DNA of 64,000 nucleotides from Cyathus striatus (Eukaryota; Basidiomycota; Agaricomycetes; Agaricales; Nidulariaceae): assembly GCA_025738555.1 (NCBI GenBank), contig JAOVFP010000002.1, positions 7,564,001 to 7,628,000 on the forward strand. The letters are read 5' to 3'. The notes beneath the pieces are model-generated. The model was given only the letters and a program-made list of their open reading frames with translations. It was not told the origin of the DNA and made no database searches. How positions within the stretch are numbered: position 1 is the stretch's first letter; the number at the start of each line of letters is the position of its first letter. This document shows, in pieces, positions 45,234 to 56,580 of this stretch. Both the position numbers and the translations under genes were made by a program.

Positions 45234-46085
45234 ATGGATGGCATGAAAGATCATACATCGACCGTGATTATATCTGGAAGTACTCTCAACGATGTTGGAA
45301 GGGACCAGTATGTCAATACGGTCAACCTCAACATATACATGATCTCTGCGGATCGTGCATGTGATCCTCCTATTATCCATGGCGACTTGAGAAATGTTAG
45401 TAAATTGCATTACAATATGACTTCTTTTTAATACTAATTAAATCCATATAATATCAGAATAACGTTCTCATTGATGACTCGGAGGAAGTTGCAGTGCTTC
45501 CTGAATTAGGATTATCTTTTATCATCGACAACTCTGACTTTACTTTAGCTAAGACTGCAGAGGCATGCAGATGGACTGCTCCCGAAACCATAAATCCACC
45601 AGAGGATGCCAGATTTGGTACGCGGGGGATCGAACCGAAATACGTTGGTAGAGGACCTTGGCGGGTACATCGCCGGCAGTAAATATGGACTGACCAAGGA
45701 TCGCGTCGTGCTCACAGAAGATCCTGGACCAGGTAACTAAATGTTTTCTTTATATCATATCAAGCTTAGTCCTTATATGCATGATTAGAAGTCGATTCAG
45801 ATTTTTCTTTTTACGCACACAATGTAGGCGTAAAGGTCCATTTAGATTTTCTAACGTATTCACTGAACCATCTCTTCTAGCATGATGATACAGACTGGAT
45901 GGTAATGAGAGTTCTCCCAATTATGCTCACAACCGGTCATTGATAAGTCTCTTTTTGTGACATTGGTATAGGAGGAGCTTGCTCCAGATATGAAGAAGTA
46001 CCCACCACTTTTTAGACATTGTACTCAGATGTTTGTGAGCAAGACACGCGTTGCGATTGGAAGCCGTATCAGGAAAGTGATGTAA
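45234..46085 (+). pseudogene. VGRDQ-motif / kinase C-lobe gene, copy B
   Basis: Starts MDGMKDHTSTVIISGSTLND, then GRDQYVNTVNLNIYMISADR joined to ACDPPIIHGDLRN. After an intron (45393-45462, GTTAGT ... ATCAG) follow NNVLIDDSEEVAVLPELGLS and CRWTAPETINPPED. Like copy A it lacks the kinase N-lobe and has ELG in place of DFG. Later blocks are HDDTDWM and a C-terminal exon with KYPPLFRHCTQMF, stop at 46083-46085. A deletion after DARFGTRG shifts the frame relative to copy A, so it is probably a pseudogene. Confidence 0.6.
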
Positions 46086-46229
46086 GCTACAGCCTCTAAG
46101 ACCTATCCATATCCCTGGTTGATTGCTTTATATCAGAGTCAGCGTACACTTTAGCTTCGACTTTCCGGAATGTTGAATCATTTCTTCAACAATTAATCAA
46201 TAATATTTATAGCCACTAAGCTTGCAGTA

Positions 46230-46480
46230 TTTCTCGGGGTTGCTTTAGAATCCCAGGAATACGCTCATCATCGATCTTACAATGAGCAAAGAATCCACTA
46301 CAAATGAGGAACATATGATTAGTAGAAGCACAAATCTGAGCTATGTAAATTACCTGTATTGGATGACCACCATTTGGAGCATTTAGGTCTTAAATTCCGG
46401 CGATCCTACCTTAACAACCAGGCTGTTCCTGTACACCAAAAGGGATATAGTGAACATCTTTACGTCTGTTCAAAGCCACG
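46230..46480 (-). pseudogene. Unidentified minus-strand gene relic, second copy
   Basis: Matches 26280-26560. The terminal exon reads GFFAHCKIDDERIPGILKQP and ends at a stop. The shared order after the kinase relic supports a duplicated cassette. Family not recognised. Confidence 0.35.
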
Positions 46481-47249
46481 TATGCGGTATGTTTGGCGTC
46501 CACTGTCAAGGATCCCCGTACAGTACGCATGTTGTGAACCCGTGTGATTGTCAGCAGGATTGAATTGGAATCCATAAGAGGATTCATCTCGAGGTCATGA
46601 ACCTAGATTTCCATAACCTGTCCTCAACGTAACAAACGACTGGGAGCGGTGCGGCCTTAATTTATTCATTTTAACGAAGATGATCCTTGAAGGAGATAAT
46701 TGGTTTAAATATTGCCATTTCTAATGAAATCGATGTCGGTACTTCGCATCTTCCGCTGCCATTCAATCTTCTTTATCTTATATCCTAAAATGGTTCTTTA
46801 CGCGTTTCAGGACGTCACCAACGCCTGACTTCAAAAATAAACTAAAAATAAATACGACGGATTTACCATTGACATTATGCTAATCCATACATGGCTCGGT
46901 GACTTTCCAACGTCGTCCTCCGAGAAGTACGCTTGAGAATTCAGGTACATGGTCTATTCATATGTATTCCAAATCTAAGAAGAATCTATGAAGATCATGT
47001 ATGGTTCATCCGAGATCGTTCTCATTTAGAATAATACACCATTTAAACGATCATATTCACATACATATTCATCATACTCTGGCAGACCCTCAAAATTGAC
47101 TTGGGTTCTGAGTCGTAATGGTACCTTAGGATTTCCCCTGTTTGTTTCAAAGAATGATCTACATGTGCGTTACAGACGTCCGAATCCTACACGTACACAA
47201 CGGAAATTACAAATAACAAACCGACGATTATAAGACGCTCGAGGAAAAA

Positions 47250-47952
47250 CACGGCGGGTTATTATCTGTCATGTTTCGAACAGTAGTGGAATATGTCATG
47301 TAAGATCATCGGCTATAAGTGTCACAATGAAGTGAACTGGCTTACTACTGGCTTACATACCTTTGAAATTGACAAAAGAATTGTTGCAGTGGCACATTGA
47401 GCTCGCTTAACTCAGGTTGAAGTCTCTTACAAGTTGAAAGCTAATAACTCGCAGCACCGGCTTTGGTCTTACACTGCTTAGTGCTAGATCATGGATTCAA
47501 TTCCTATGAAGTACACAGTTTCTACTGATTTTATAGTCCCTTTTCTATGATAATTTTATACTGCTTGATGCACACACTATTCAATATCGCTCTAAGTCTC
47601 CGCGCCAGTGCACCCCAAGTGCACCCTAAGCTCTTTGTATCATACCTGCGTGAAAGTTCGATAGAAGCCATGACGTCACCTACAGCATGACGGTCCTTAC
47701 ATAGATGTATAACTTAAATAAAGAGCCTATAAAAACAAGTTCAGCAGTTACCGGCTAACTCCTCTTAAAGAAATGAAAGGCCTGGATTCAGCTTATACAG
47801 GCTCAGTTTAGCACCCTAATCATGCCTTTGAAGATTAATCGTCGTTCTTAAAGGTGCTCAGACCAGCTTGGTTCTTTGTGACATATGCCATGATCATCTT
47901 ACATGACAGGTTCCACTACTGTTCGAAACCTGACAGATAATAACCCGCCGTG
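47250..47952. mobile_element. 703 bp TIR element starting CACGG
   Basis: Long terminal inverted repeats: the first 20 bases CACGGCGGGTTATTATCTGT are perfectly mirrored at 47933-47952, and similarity continues with mismatches for about 55 bp. The homologous stretch at about 22880 is uninterrupted (GAGGAAATCGAAAG), so this is an insertion. AAA on both sides is compatible with a 3 bp target duplication. The interior has no coding frame. The CAC terminus and 3 bp duplication fit CMC-like (CACTA/Plavaka) non-autonomous elements, as inference. Confidence 0.82.
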
Positions 47953-48095
47953 AAACGAAAGAAGGTAAAGACAAAGTAACATTGTCTAATAATGACGATA
48001 CAGACTTACAGTCCGGAAATCCACCGTAAATGTTAACCTACTAATACTTACAGGTCCGAACACAGTACTAGTCCACAGCTCAAATCTGTATGCCA

Positions 48096-48887
48096 CTAGT
48101 CTACCTTTCTCCTAGACGTCACCATATCTACAACATCCTGCATCCATCGTCTCAAAGCAGAACCCCATCCTCCAAATCGTCTCATTTTCTGTCCTGAGAC
48201 ATCGCTGCCCACGCCCAATCCAATCCGCTTCATTTTCTCGCCATTTATTCTACGCGCGACGAAATGAAAAGAGATACACCACAAGAAGATACTACTCCTC
48301 GAGAAGAACACATTTGAGAAAGTTTCTGAGCATCCAGGACTACATGGCGGCTCTGTTCCGACGAGCCTACGAAGAGTACGTAGAACGAGGCGTGGAAAGT
48401 ACAATACAAAAGGTGGATCCAACCCTACCCTTTGCACTTAGCAGTAAGTTTCAGGACAGAGAAGAGAAACGCACATATAACGTCCGTAGCAGAAGCCTGC
48501 ACAATCGGACCAATAGACCATTCGAAGTTGCCGTCGATTACCCAGCCATCTTTGTGAGTCTCGAGAACAGCTGTGATTTTGGCTTTTAGTTCGTCCTCTG
48601 GGGTTTGCGTCCATCCTGGTTGCCAGAAGAGCTCATCAAGAGATAGATAAGGTACGCCGAGGGTTTTAGCGAGAGTTGTTGCAATCGTACTCTACCAGGG
48701 AGTGCAGCTATAAGCGCAGGAAGGAATCACTTACGAGAATCTTACCTTTCCTGTCCCTGTTTGCCAGATAGCACAGATCAGTAATGAGAACTGCTGTGAC
48801 GTGTCGTACATACGTACCGCTATTCCCTACAATGTGGACACGGTAATGCCCATCTTTGTCGCCCAGAAGAGGGGGATATGAAGTCAT
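48096..48887 (-). CDS. Adenylate-kinase-like P-loop NTPase
   Basis: Four exons, 48887-48818, 48756-48746, 48691-48475 and 48424-48096, all GT-AG and in phase, give 208 residues. Motifs: Walker A GNSGTGKS at residues 21-28 (the GTGK part encoded by an 11-nt exon), LDELFWQPGW, DGWVIDGNF, then VIWLDPPF as the Walker B-like strand. The C-terminal half is family-specific (GLGVGSD, KMRRFGGWG). This layout matches the small P-loop kinase-like proteins similar to adenylate kinases and bacterial FlaR/topology-modulation proteins (AAA_17/AAA_18 type). The substrate is unknown; nucleotide or small-molecule phosphorylation is inferred. Start ATG chosen because it directly precedes the conserved SYPPLLGDK segment. 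Confidence 0.85.
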
Positions 48888-49331
48888 AAGAGCTTCTAGA
48901 GCAACTTATGTGGAAAGGTACTGAAGAGTACTGAGGGCAGCAAGTTCACGTTGCGGATGAGACACGCCGACTGCGAGTGGTATATGTACACGAGGATAAA
49001 AATATACTCCCCGGCTATACCGGCGTTTTACATCATCGCCGATGGTTCTGCGGTCACATCAGACCGCACTTCGCAAGACAATCGCAACACCTCATATTTA
49101 ATAGCTTAGCCTTGTAGCCCATCAGACAACTGAATGTGATCCTTGTGGTCTTATAGAGTTCTTGACATATCCGTGTATCCGTGTAAGGCTCTCCGCGTCT
49201 GACAGAGAAGCTGATTGTTGAATCCAACAAAAAACGAAATCAAACTGCAAAAAATATCACATTACCAATTACTAAAGATACAGGTCTCGGTATCTTTTAA
49301 AAGGTATACCTAACCTAATCAATGCATATGG

Positions 49332-50125
49332 CTAGTCCTTCTTAGCCTTCCTCGTAGCCACCATGTCCACGACATCCTGCATCCACTGTCTCAACTCTGA
49401 ACCCCAGCCTCCAAGTCGTCTCATTTTCTGCTCAGAAAGATCACTGCCAACTCCTAATCCTATGAGGTTCATTTTTTCAGTATTTCTCCGACGCACGAGT
49501 CTATGATGGATAATGCACCACCAGATGATACTCTCCTTCGAGAAGAACACCTCTGAGATCGTCTCCGGACATCCTGGACTACAAGGCGACTCCAATCGAA
49601 GGAGCCTAAGGAATGTGCGAAGAATAATACGTGGGAAGTAAAGTGCGAACGGTGGATCCAACCCTATCTTTCGCATTCAGTAAGAATGCCAGAACAAGAG
49701 GGAATAACATACATATAACATCAGTAGCTAAACTTTGCACAATTGGACCAAGTCTCTTTTCATAGTTCCCGTCGACTACCCATCCATTTTTACATGCGTC
49801 AAGAGCAGCCATGACGTTAGCATGCATCTCATGGTTTGGGGTTTTCTTCCATCCTGGTTGCCAGTAGAACGTATCGAGAGATAAGTAGGGTACACCGAGG
49901 GTTTTTGCGAGAGCAGATGCAGTCGTGCTCTGCTGTGCAGTAGCAGCATAGAAGGGTAGCAGCTACTGGAGTCTTACCTTCCCTGCACCTATTTGACAGA
50001 TAATACAGATAATACAGTTATATATCTAGAGGTTGGTGTAATGTGCTACACATACCACAGTTTCCTACGACATGGACGCGATAGTTGCCATTCTTGTCGC
50101 CCAGAAGAGGTGGGTAGGAAGCCAT
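49332..50125 (-). CDS. Adenylate-kinase-like P-loop NTPase, tandem paralog
   Basis: Four exons, 50125-50056, 49988-49978 (11 nt), 49929-49713 and 49663-49332, give 209 residues with no disruptions. It has Walker A GNCGAGKS, LDTFYWQPGW, NGWVVDGNY and VIWLDPPF. Exon sizes 1-3 (70, 11, 217 nt) equal those of the neighbour at 48096-48887, so the two arose by duplication, but coding divergence is substantial. Same orientation, about 440 bp apart. Role as for the neighbour; no regulatory site recognised. Confidence 0.85.
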
Positions 50126-50582
50126 GAGAGCTAAGAGAGAGAACCGCTGATGATCATGCTGGCAGCTAAATGCAGCGCATTGTTGATTGAGTCATGCATT
50201 TCGCGTCGCCTCGGAGCCGACATTTGTGACAGTGACATTGGCAGTAGCAGTGACACGGTGACCCGTAGTTGTCGCGTCATGTAGAGTAGTTCTACGAGTC
50301 AGCCTAGGATCCTCCGTCAGAAACGAGAGGTAACCAAATACTGCTCCAATACTCTATACCAGATATAACAGGATGCTGTTCGTACAAGGTAGAAGATATA
50401 CACTGGGTCATGAAATATCGTTAATTATTACCTTTAAGTACATACATCACCTGACATCAATATCTTTAAGTCCTGTAACTGAATATATCCAGCACTGAAA
50501 CGAAATGGTTTAATACTTGGTACCATAAAACAAACTAGAGGGAACATACCATCTTTTTTAATTACAATTGTCGGTGCTACGC

Positions 50583-51680
50583 TCACCATTCCGCTTCAAC
50601 CACAGATACACACAGCATATGCTGTTCGGCAACCCGAGGCAAAATTTCCTCTATAAACCGTATAACATTTTGGCGAACAATGCCCTTTGGGTTCTTCATA
50701 TCTATACATATATTTACTCGTTTGAGCATCCTTGCTGCCAACCGTTCACTTGGGGCTTCATCAAGCTCAACGAGGATAGACCTCCATTCACGGCTGACCA
50801 CGGAAGGTTCGTAACGTACGGCAAACATGGTAATAGTAATATGCAGTTGAATGGTTTGCACAAGGCTCGCTGCCGCCAAATGTGAAAGTAATTGGATGAC
50901 TGTTGTTATATTGAATTGTGTCACATTATTTAGAGTTAGATGTGTCAAGGATGACAAGTTTTTAGGACTAAGAATGTCTCTGTCATTGCGATTAATTGAG
51001 GCTGTAATAATGTAAGATCTTGGTATGTCCACGAGCAAAAATACATAATGAAGCTTACTATCTGGAACAAAGAGTTGAAGTGTTTGAATGGACCTTCCAT
51101 TAGTTGAAAATAAATAAGATAGTCGATTGAATTTTGACTGCAATCCACCATATTCAAAATGCTTCAACTAGTTGGGGCTGCGCTGGCATTGAAAGAGTGA
51201 CAAAAGACTACCACAAATATCTTGAAACTGAACGTTGATAAACGACACGCTCTCCAAAGAGGGATTTTGAAATATAAACTTTAATGAGACATAAATATTC
51301 TGAGTCTTCCGCTCTGAATCCCAGTTTAAATTTTTGAAACCCACGAAACGGATATTTTTGAAGTGGATAGACCGGAGTAACGTACAGGCAGGCCCTAGGT
51401 TCCCATGAAACACCAGCTCGTGTACCATCAAAGCATATGTCGGATTTTCTTGAAAGCACATTACTAGTTTTTGGCAAAGAAAGGCAAGGCTGTGCTGTGT
51501 GCCGGAAGATATGCTGATTGAGCGGAAGATGTAGTGTCGAGCGACGGGATACCAGTCTCGACACACCAAAGCGCATCGACAAAGATCGATGCAAGATCCT
51601 TTAAGATTCCCAATGATCAGCCCTAATATTTCTTGTGGAAGAGGCTCTAGTGAATTTGACGAGCTTTCCATCAGCTGCAT
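50583..51680 (-). pseudogene. F-box protein with in-frame TAG
   Basis: Reading from ATG at 51680, the N-terminus has the F-box signature LPQEILGLIIGNLKG and CALVCRDWYPVARHYIFRSI (about residues 14-55), expected to bind Skp1 in an SCF ubiquitin ligase. Leucine-rich, LRR-like sequence follows. A TAG at 51170-51168 ends the frame after FQCQRSPN, yet the same frame stays open for another 194 codons to 50583 with SLTHLTLNNV-like repeats. This suggests a recent nonsense mutation; an intron removing the stop would change the frame, so it does not explain it. A shortened 170-residue F-box protein could still be made. Confidence 0.7.
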
Positions 51681-51916
51681 ATGGGTATTGAATATTGATA
51701 TCGCAATGGGTAGAGATAGAGAACGAGAAGGCGTAGGCTTTTACATAACTTACTGCCTCATGATGTCATATGGATGTGGTTTTATTTATAGATTGAATAT
51801 TTGTATGTACTTAAGTGCCATCGAGGCGACTAAGCATGAATCAAATACGAATGTAGATAATACCAATTAAAAAGTAGCAGAGTAATTAAACTGACACCAT
51901 TAAACAAGTGAAGTCT

Positions 51917-52065
51917 TCATTGGTAAGCAATTGGTAAGGAAGCCACCGCAGGATTCCCGCCAACAACAGTAGGAATCGCGACCCCTCTTGGGGACCAGAA
52001 GATCTTTTTATCAGAGGGAGTAAGCTTGAATGACTTCATTAGTGTAGCAAGGACAATCTCTGATT
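51917..52065 (-). pseudogene. Orphan P450 last exon
   Basis: Encodes EIVLATLMKSFKLTPSDKKI, IFWSPRGVAIPTVVGGNP and ends ASLPIAYQ then stop, after a plausible CAG acceptor. It matches the final exon of the neighbouring P450 genes but has no upstream exons. It is a leftover of a further tandem P450 copy. Confidence 0.7.
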
Positions 52066-52273
52066 CCAGACTTGAGCAAGAGAAAGACACTTGTGGGGCA
52101 TGCATACCCACTTATCTCTAATAGCGAGAAATTGAACCCACTGTAACGGTGTAAGAAGGTTGTAACAGGCTCCAAAATATAAACTGAATATTTGTTACGA
52201 GTGCATAGCTACATATTTGTTACATTCACACCCGAGTCATTGGTTCATTTCCAATATAAAGTGGTCTGTTTGT

Positions 52274-54870
52274 TCAGATAGGAGACATAATCAACGGTAG
52301 CGAAGATACTTCTGGATCGCCTCCTACAACACTTGGAGTTGTGATCACGTTCATGGCCCAGAAAATATCTTTCTCTGAAGGCGCAAATCTGAATGACTTG
52401 AGGAGCATTACAAGAACAACCTCTAAGACTGGCGTCAGAAATTGTATATAAATTGTGCTTGTATACTCACTGATTTCAAGTTGTGCAAATTTGAAGCCGC
52501 TAGAACCAGAGTTACTAAGGACTTCGATTCACTAATCCTTATTGACTCACATGCACGATCTGCCTCCACCAATGAAGGTCATCCTGTAGAATAAATATTT
52601 AATATCGCATAACTTTGAAACAGACAAAGTGCGGCTTACAAATTAGAGTAAACCCCTGGTATATGCGCATCCTTGACTGACTCCAGTAGCGGAGATAGCC
52701 AACGCTCGGGCTTCCACTCAAGAGCATCGTCGCCCCAAATCTTCTTGTTTCTGTTGATTTCAAGAACAGAAACGACTACGTAAGTGTTCTTAGGCACGAA
52801 TATTTCGTTCATATAACTGCCATCGCGGCCTTTCACAGATTCAGAAAGTGGTAAAATCATATCCTGGCGCGCACTGCATTGAATATGATGTTATCTTTCA
52901 TGCAGAAATCTCACAGGGCTTGTTTACGCACATACGAGTGATCTTTGTAAATGGTGGGTGTCTGTGGAAAGTGGTGAGTATCAACTTGAGGAGCCTATGC
53001 ATAATTTGAGTGCCACTTACAGACGCAAAGTTTCTCGACAGACAGCATCAAGGTAGCGAAGCGATTCAAGGTCATCGTATGTGGGCTCTACATTTCCACC
53101 AAATGCCTGCAATATTTCCTCGCGAAGTTTATCTTGAACTTCTGGGTGCTTTGCAAGCAAATATAAAGTATAAGTAAGTGCATTCGATGTTGTGTCCATT
53201 CCGGCAAAAACAAAAGTGCTAGATACGCGATGAGGTATTTATAGCGAACAGGCCCATGCCAAACTTACGATATCTGACCAAGTAATTCCTTTTCCGAGAG
53301 ACGATCTTCTTCAGAAGCGTTCATGTTTGCGTTGACTTGAATGATAACCCGTAATATGAGCGAATGTATAACTAAAATGTGTCCAGTACCACTCACGAAG
53401 TATGCTCATGATGTCCTTGCTACGTGCGATCTGCCTTACAACAGATTCGTCGCCTTCAGATAATGCCTTGCGTTTTGATTCCAATATTTCCACGGACGTA
53501 TTGTGCATAACGTCAATGATATTTTTCATTTGCTGTACGGTTAACGATGGGACAATATCTACAATCCGACGTAGAAACTTTGGTGGTGCAAGCTTCATAA
53601 TGATCGGGAGCAGGGTATCTCGGGCCAAACGATTCTTCGAACTAACAGGCCTAATAGTCAAGAGGATCAGATAAACTGGTAGATTCCATACGAATCCTTC
53701 GTTCGTACTTACACAAGTTGTTTAGCAGCTACATAATAAGGATGCTGTTCACCATTCCCTGTTAGCGGATCGAAGGAGTAACCGAGTCCACTTTGACCAA
53801 TTAGTTCGAGAGCCATGCGGGACATCCAATGGTTTACGTCAATCTACCAAAAGCTATTAGCAGTGTTGAGCTGAGGAGTCGTTTGGCGTACCTCCTGAGT
53901 GCCATTTTCACTTTAGACAGGAACGTATCACGAAGCTGTAGCAATATGTTAGTCTAATTTATAAGTGGAAGGTCTATAGCATGCATCATTACCTTTTGAG
54001 ATACAGCCCAAAATGTGGGAACTTTTAGATATAAGATGAAATACGTGGAGACTCATTATAAAGTTACACTTATACTCACTCATTTCTCTCATATGTACAG
54101 TGGAGAATACTGGGTTCAGCATTTTACGTTGTTTCTTATGTTGGTCGCCTGTTGTTCATAAGAAGTAGTAGACATGTCAGCTTATGAATGAAGTATAATC
54201 TTACCCAATGTTCCCAGAAGTCCTTCACCAAACATCATCATACTGCTATCCACCATTCGCTCGTAGAGGTATTGATCCTGAAAAATCGGATTAATGTGAA
54301 GAACAATAATTTCGTGTGCATAGCGGCCCACCTTGACAAATATATGATACATAGCTTTAGGGTCGGAAACGTACAAACAGTTGCTCTGAAAAACGAAAAT
54401 GCTTGATTCAATACTGTCGCGGATTGTAGGAAGAAACAACGTACACCGAGCATTGCCTTGAATTTGACAACGCTTCCATCTGATATTTGTATTGTTAGTA
54501 ATAAGGATAAGAGGCTTAAACTTGCGCTAACATCGTGTGGCAATGTCATTGTGAAATTGCCATCCATTGATATTGAAAAGTTTATAGATATTTCCTAGAA
54601 ATTCAATTTAGAAACGAAAGAAAGCAGCATGTATATAAGTGCTTTACCTTTCAAAAATGACGATGTAGGTGGGCCAGGAATGTTGGCCAGAGTATCCTTG
54701 AACACTGTGTGCTGCTTGATGTATCCCCATCCCACCCAAAAGAGGGAAATAGGATAAATATCTCTATAAACAAAAAAATCATTGGGATACGATACCACGA
54801 AGGTCAGACGGACGACTGAGGCAGATTTTTGAAGTATGAGTTTATATACACCCTCGCAATGTACACACAC
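52274..54870 (-). pseudogene. Cytochrome P450, single frameshift
   Basis: Multi-exon P450 read from about 54870 (start uncertain) to the stop at 52276-52274. Order: hydrophobic anchor and NIPGPPTSSF; GWQFHNDI; LYVSDPKAMYHIF; QHKKQRKMLNPVFST; NHWMSRMALELIGQSGLGYS; oxygen-binding motif AGMDTTSN; ETLR of the ExxR motif; HPPFTK; KPERWLSP (PERF-like); heme loop FIGGGRSCIG; and a final exon ending SLPLIMSPI. All catalytic motifs are present. One base is missing in the exon preceding NHWMSRM (codons for KVKNGTQE in relatives read KVKMALR here), so the gene is inactive unless this is a sequencing error. It belongs to a fungal microsomal monooxygenase group; substrate unknown. Confidence 0.75.
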
Positions 54871-54977
54871 GTAAGTGAAGCAACTGGGTTGTGCACAGTA
54901 TAATCAGCTTGCCGTACTCACGGGCTTAGAACCGAGAAGCGAAGTAATTCTCTAACTCTTACGCTAATATCGTGATG

Positions 54978-55190
54978 TCAAGTCCGCAGTTTGGCAGCAT
55001 TCTCTCCACATCTTTGTCTTCGAGAAGAACCCAGCGGATAGATTCCGAACCTCGGGCCGTTTAAGCTCATCATGTGGACCGACTTCATCGGGTGGGTAGG
55101 GATCGCAATTCGGTGCATAGACCAGTAGATTTCTTTATCAAAGGGCATCAACTTGAATGACTTGAGAAACATTACGATAACGACCTAATT
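54978..55190 (-). pseudogene. Second orphan P450 last exon
   Basis: Encodes VMFLKSFKLMPFDKEIYWSM and RIAIPTHP, then diverges from the family. Together with the fragment at 51917 it shows that the cluster once held more copies. Confidence 0.65.
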
Positions 55191-55242
55191 CGTGAATAGT
55201 TTTGAGTACTTACGATTACATTAAGGTATCTATCTTTTACAC

Positions 55243-56580
55243 AAGAGACATCTTTATTGGAAGGGAAGGCGCTTCTGGGTTTCCCCGACAACGGTAGGGA
55301 CCACAATTGCGTGCATAGACCAGAAAATTTCTTTGTCAGAGGGAGTCAACTTGAATGACTTAAGAAACATCACGAGAACGACCTCTGGTTCAGGGTATGA
55401 GAAATGCAGAGACTGCGTAGAGATATAAAAAGTCTAAGGCTTTAACTCACTCATGTCCAACTGCGAGAACTTGAAGCCGCTAAAACAACGTTATGTAGGT
55501 ATAAAAAGATTCTATTGACTAAATTCCACTTACATACACGCATACACGCCCTTCCACCCCCAAGGAACGTCATCCTTAGTAAAACGTTTACACAAAGATC
55601 ACTAGACTTAGTGGCAACAAGAGCTTACATATGAGAATAAATTCCAGGGATATGAGCGTTCTTGACAGATTAACCATCGCTCTGGTTTCCGTTTGAAAGA
55701 GTCCTCGCCCCAGATCTCGGGATTCCGGTTTGCAGAGAGAATGGAAATAAAAATGTTAGTACCCTTCGGAACATATATCTCAGCTATATACTTGCCATCG
55801 ACACCTTTCACTAGGTTAAAAAGTGGTAACATAATATCTTGATTCACACTATATCACGAGGTTAATTTAGGTAAGCTAGAATCATGATATACGACACTTA
55901 CACGCGAGGAAGTATAGAAACTGGAGGATAATTGAAACAGGAGTCGGGAACGTAAGATGATGGAGAGCCTCACTGAAATGCAATATATCTAGTGTCACTT
56001 ACAGCCGTAGTGTCTCGCGGCAGACAGCATCAAGGTACGGTAACGATTCAAGTTCATCATATGAGAGATCACCGTGATTATCAAATGCCTCTGAGACTTC
56101 CCGACGAAGTTTTTCCTGGACTTCTGGATGTAGGGAAAGTAAATGCAAAAGTCGAGATAACGCATTAGACGTAGTGTCCATCGCAGCGAAGGCCAGTGTG
56201 TTAGAAATGCAATGGCCTCATTATCAATTGTTTTAGATAGTGAACATGACTATAATTATGACATACGTCATCTGAGCAAGTACTTCATGCTCTGGGAGTC
56301 GATCCTCTTCCGATGCATCTGTATTTGTTTTCACTGAAGTTGCATCAGTAGCGTCGAAATGAAAACACAAAGTGACACAAACAAAGTATGCTAATAATAT
56401 CCTTTCCAGGTGCCACCTGTCTTGCAGGTCCACCAAATCGGTAGGTGGGAGGATTGATCAAAAATACCATAAACCTGTGAATCGTAATATATAAACGAGT
56501 GGCGCAGTCTCTAACATCGCGAAGCACATCGACAGCAGTCGAAAGCAGCATTCTACTTTCAAAAAACATATCAATAGGTG
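55243..56580 (-). pseudogene. Cytochrome P450 pseudogene, 5' truncated
   Basis: The anchor and first half are absent: recognisable sequence starts near RQVAPGKDIISIL (about 56410). It keeps DTTSNALSRLLHLLSLHPEV, ETLR, PEIWGEDSFKRKPERWL and the heme loop FLGGGRAC. Damage: a deletion after KPERWL shifts the frame before the HIPGIY segment, an 8-bp tandem duplication (GCGTGTAT twice) sits at the splice donor after the heme cysteine, and a one-base loss near the end creates an early stop at 55256-55254. Confidence 0.78.
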
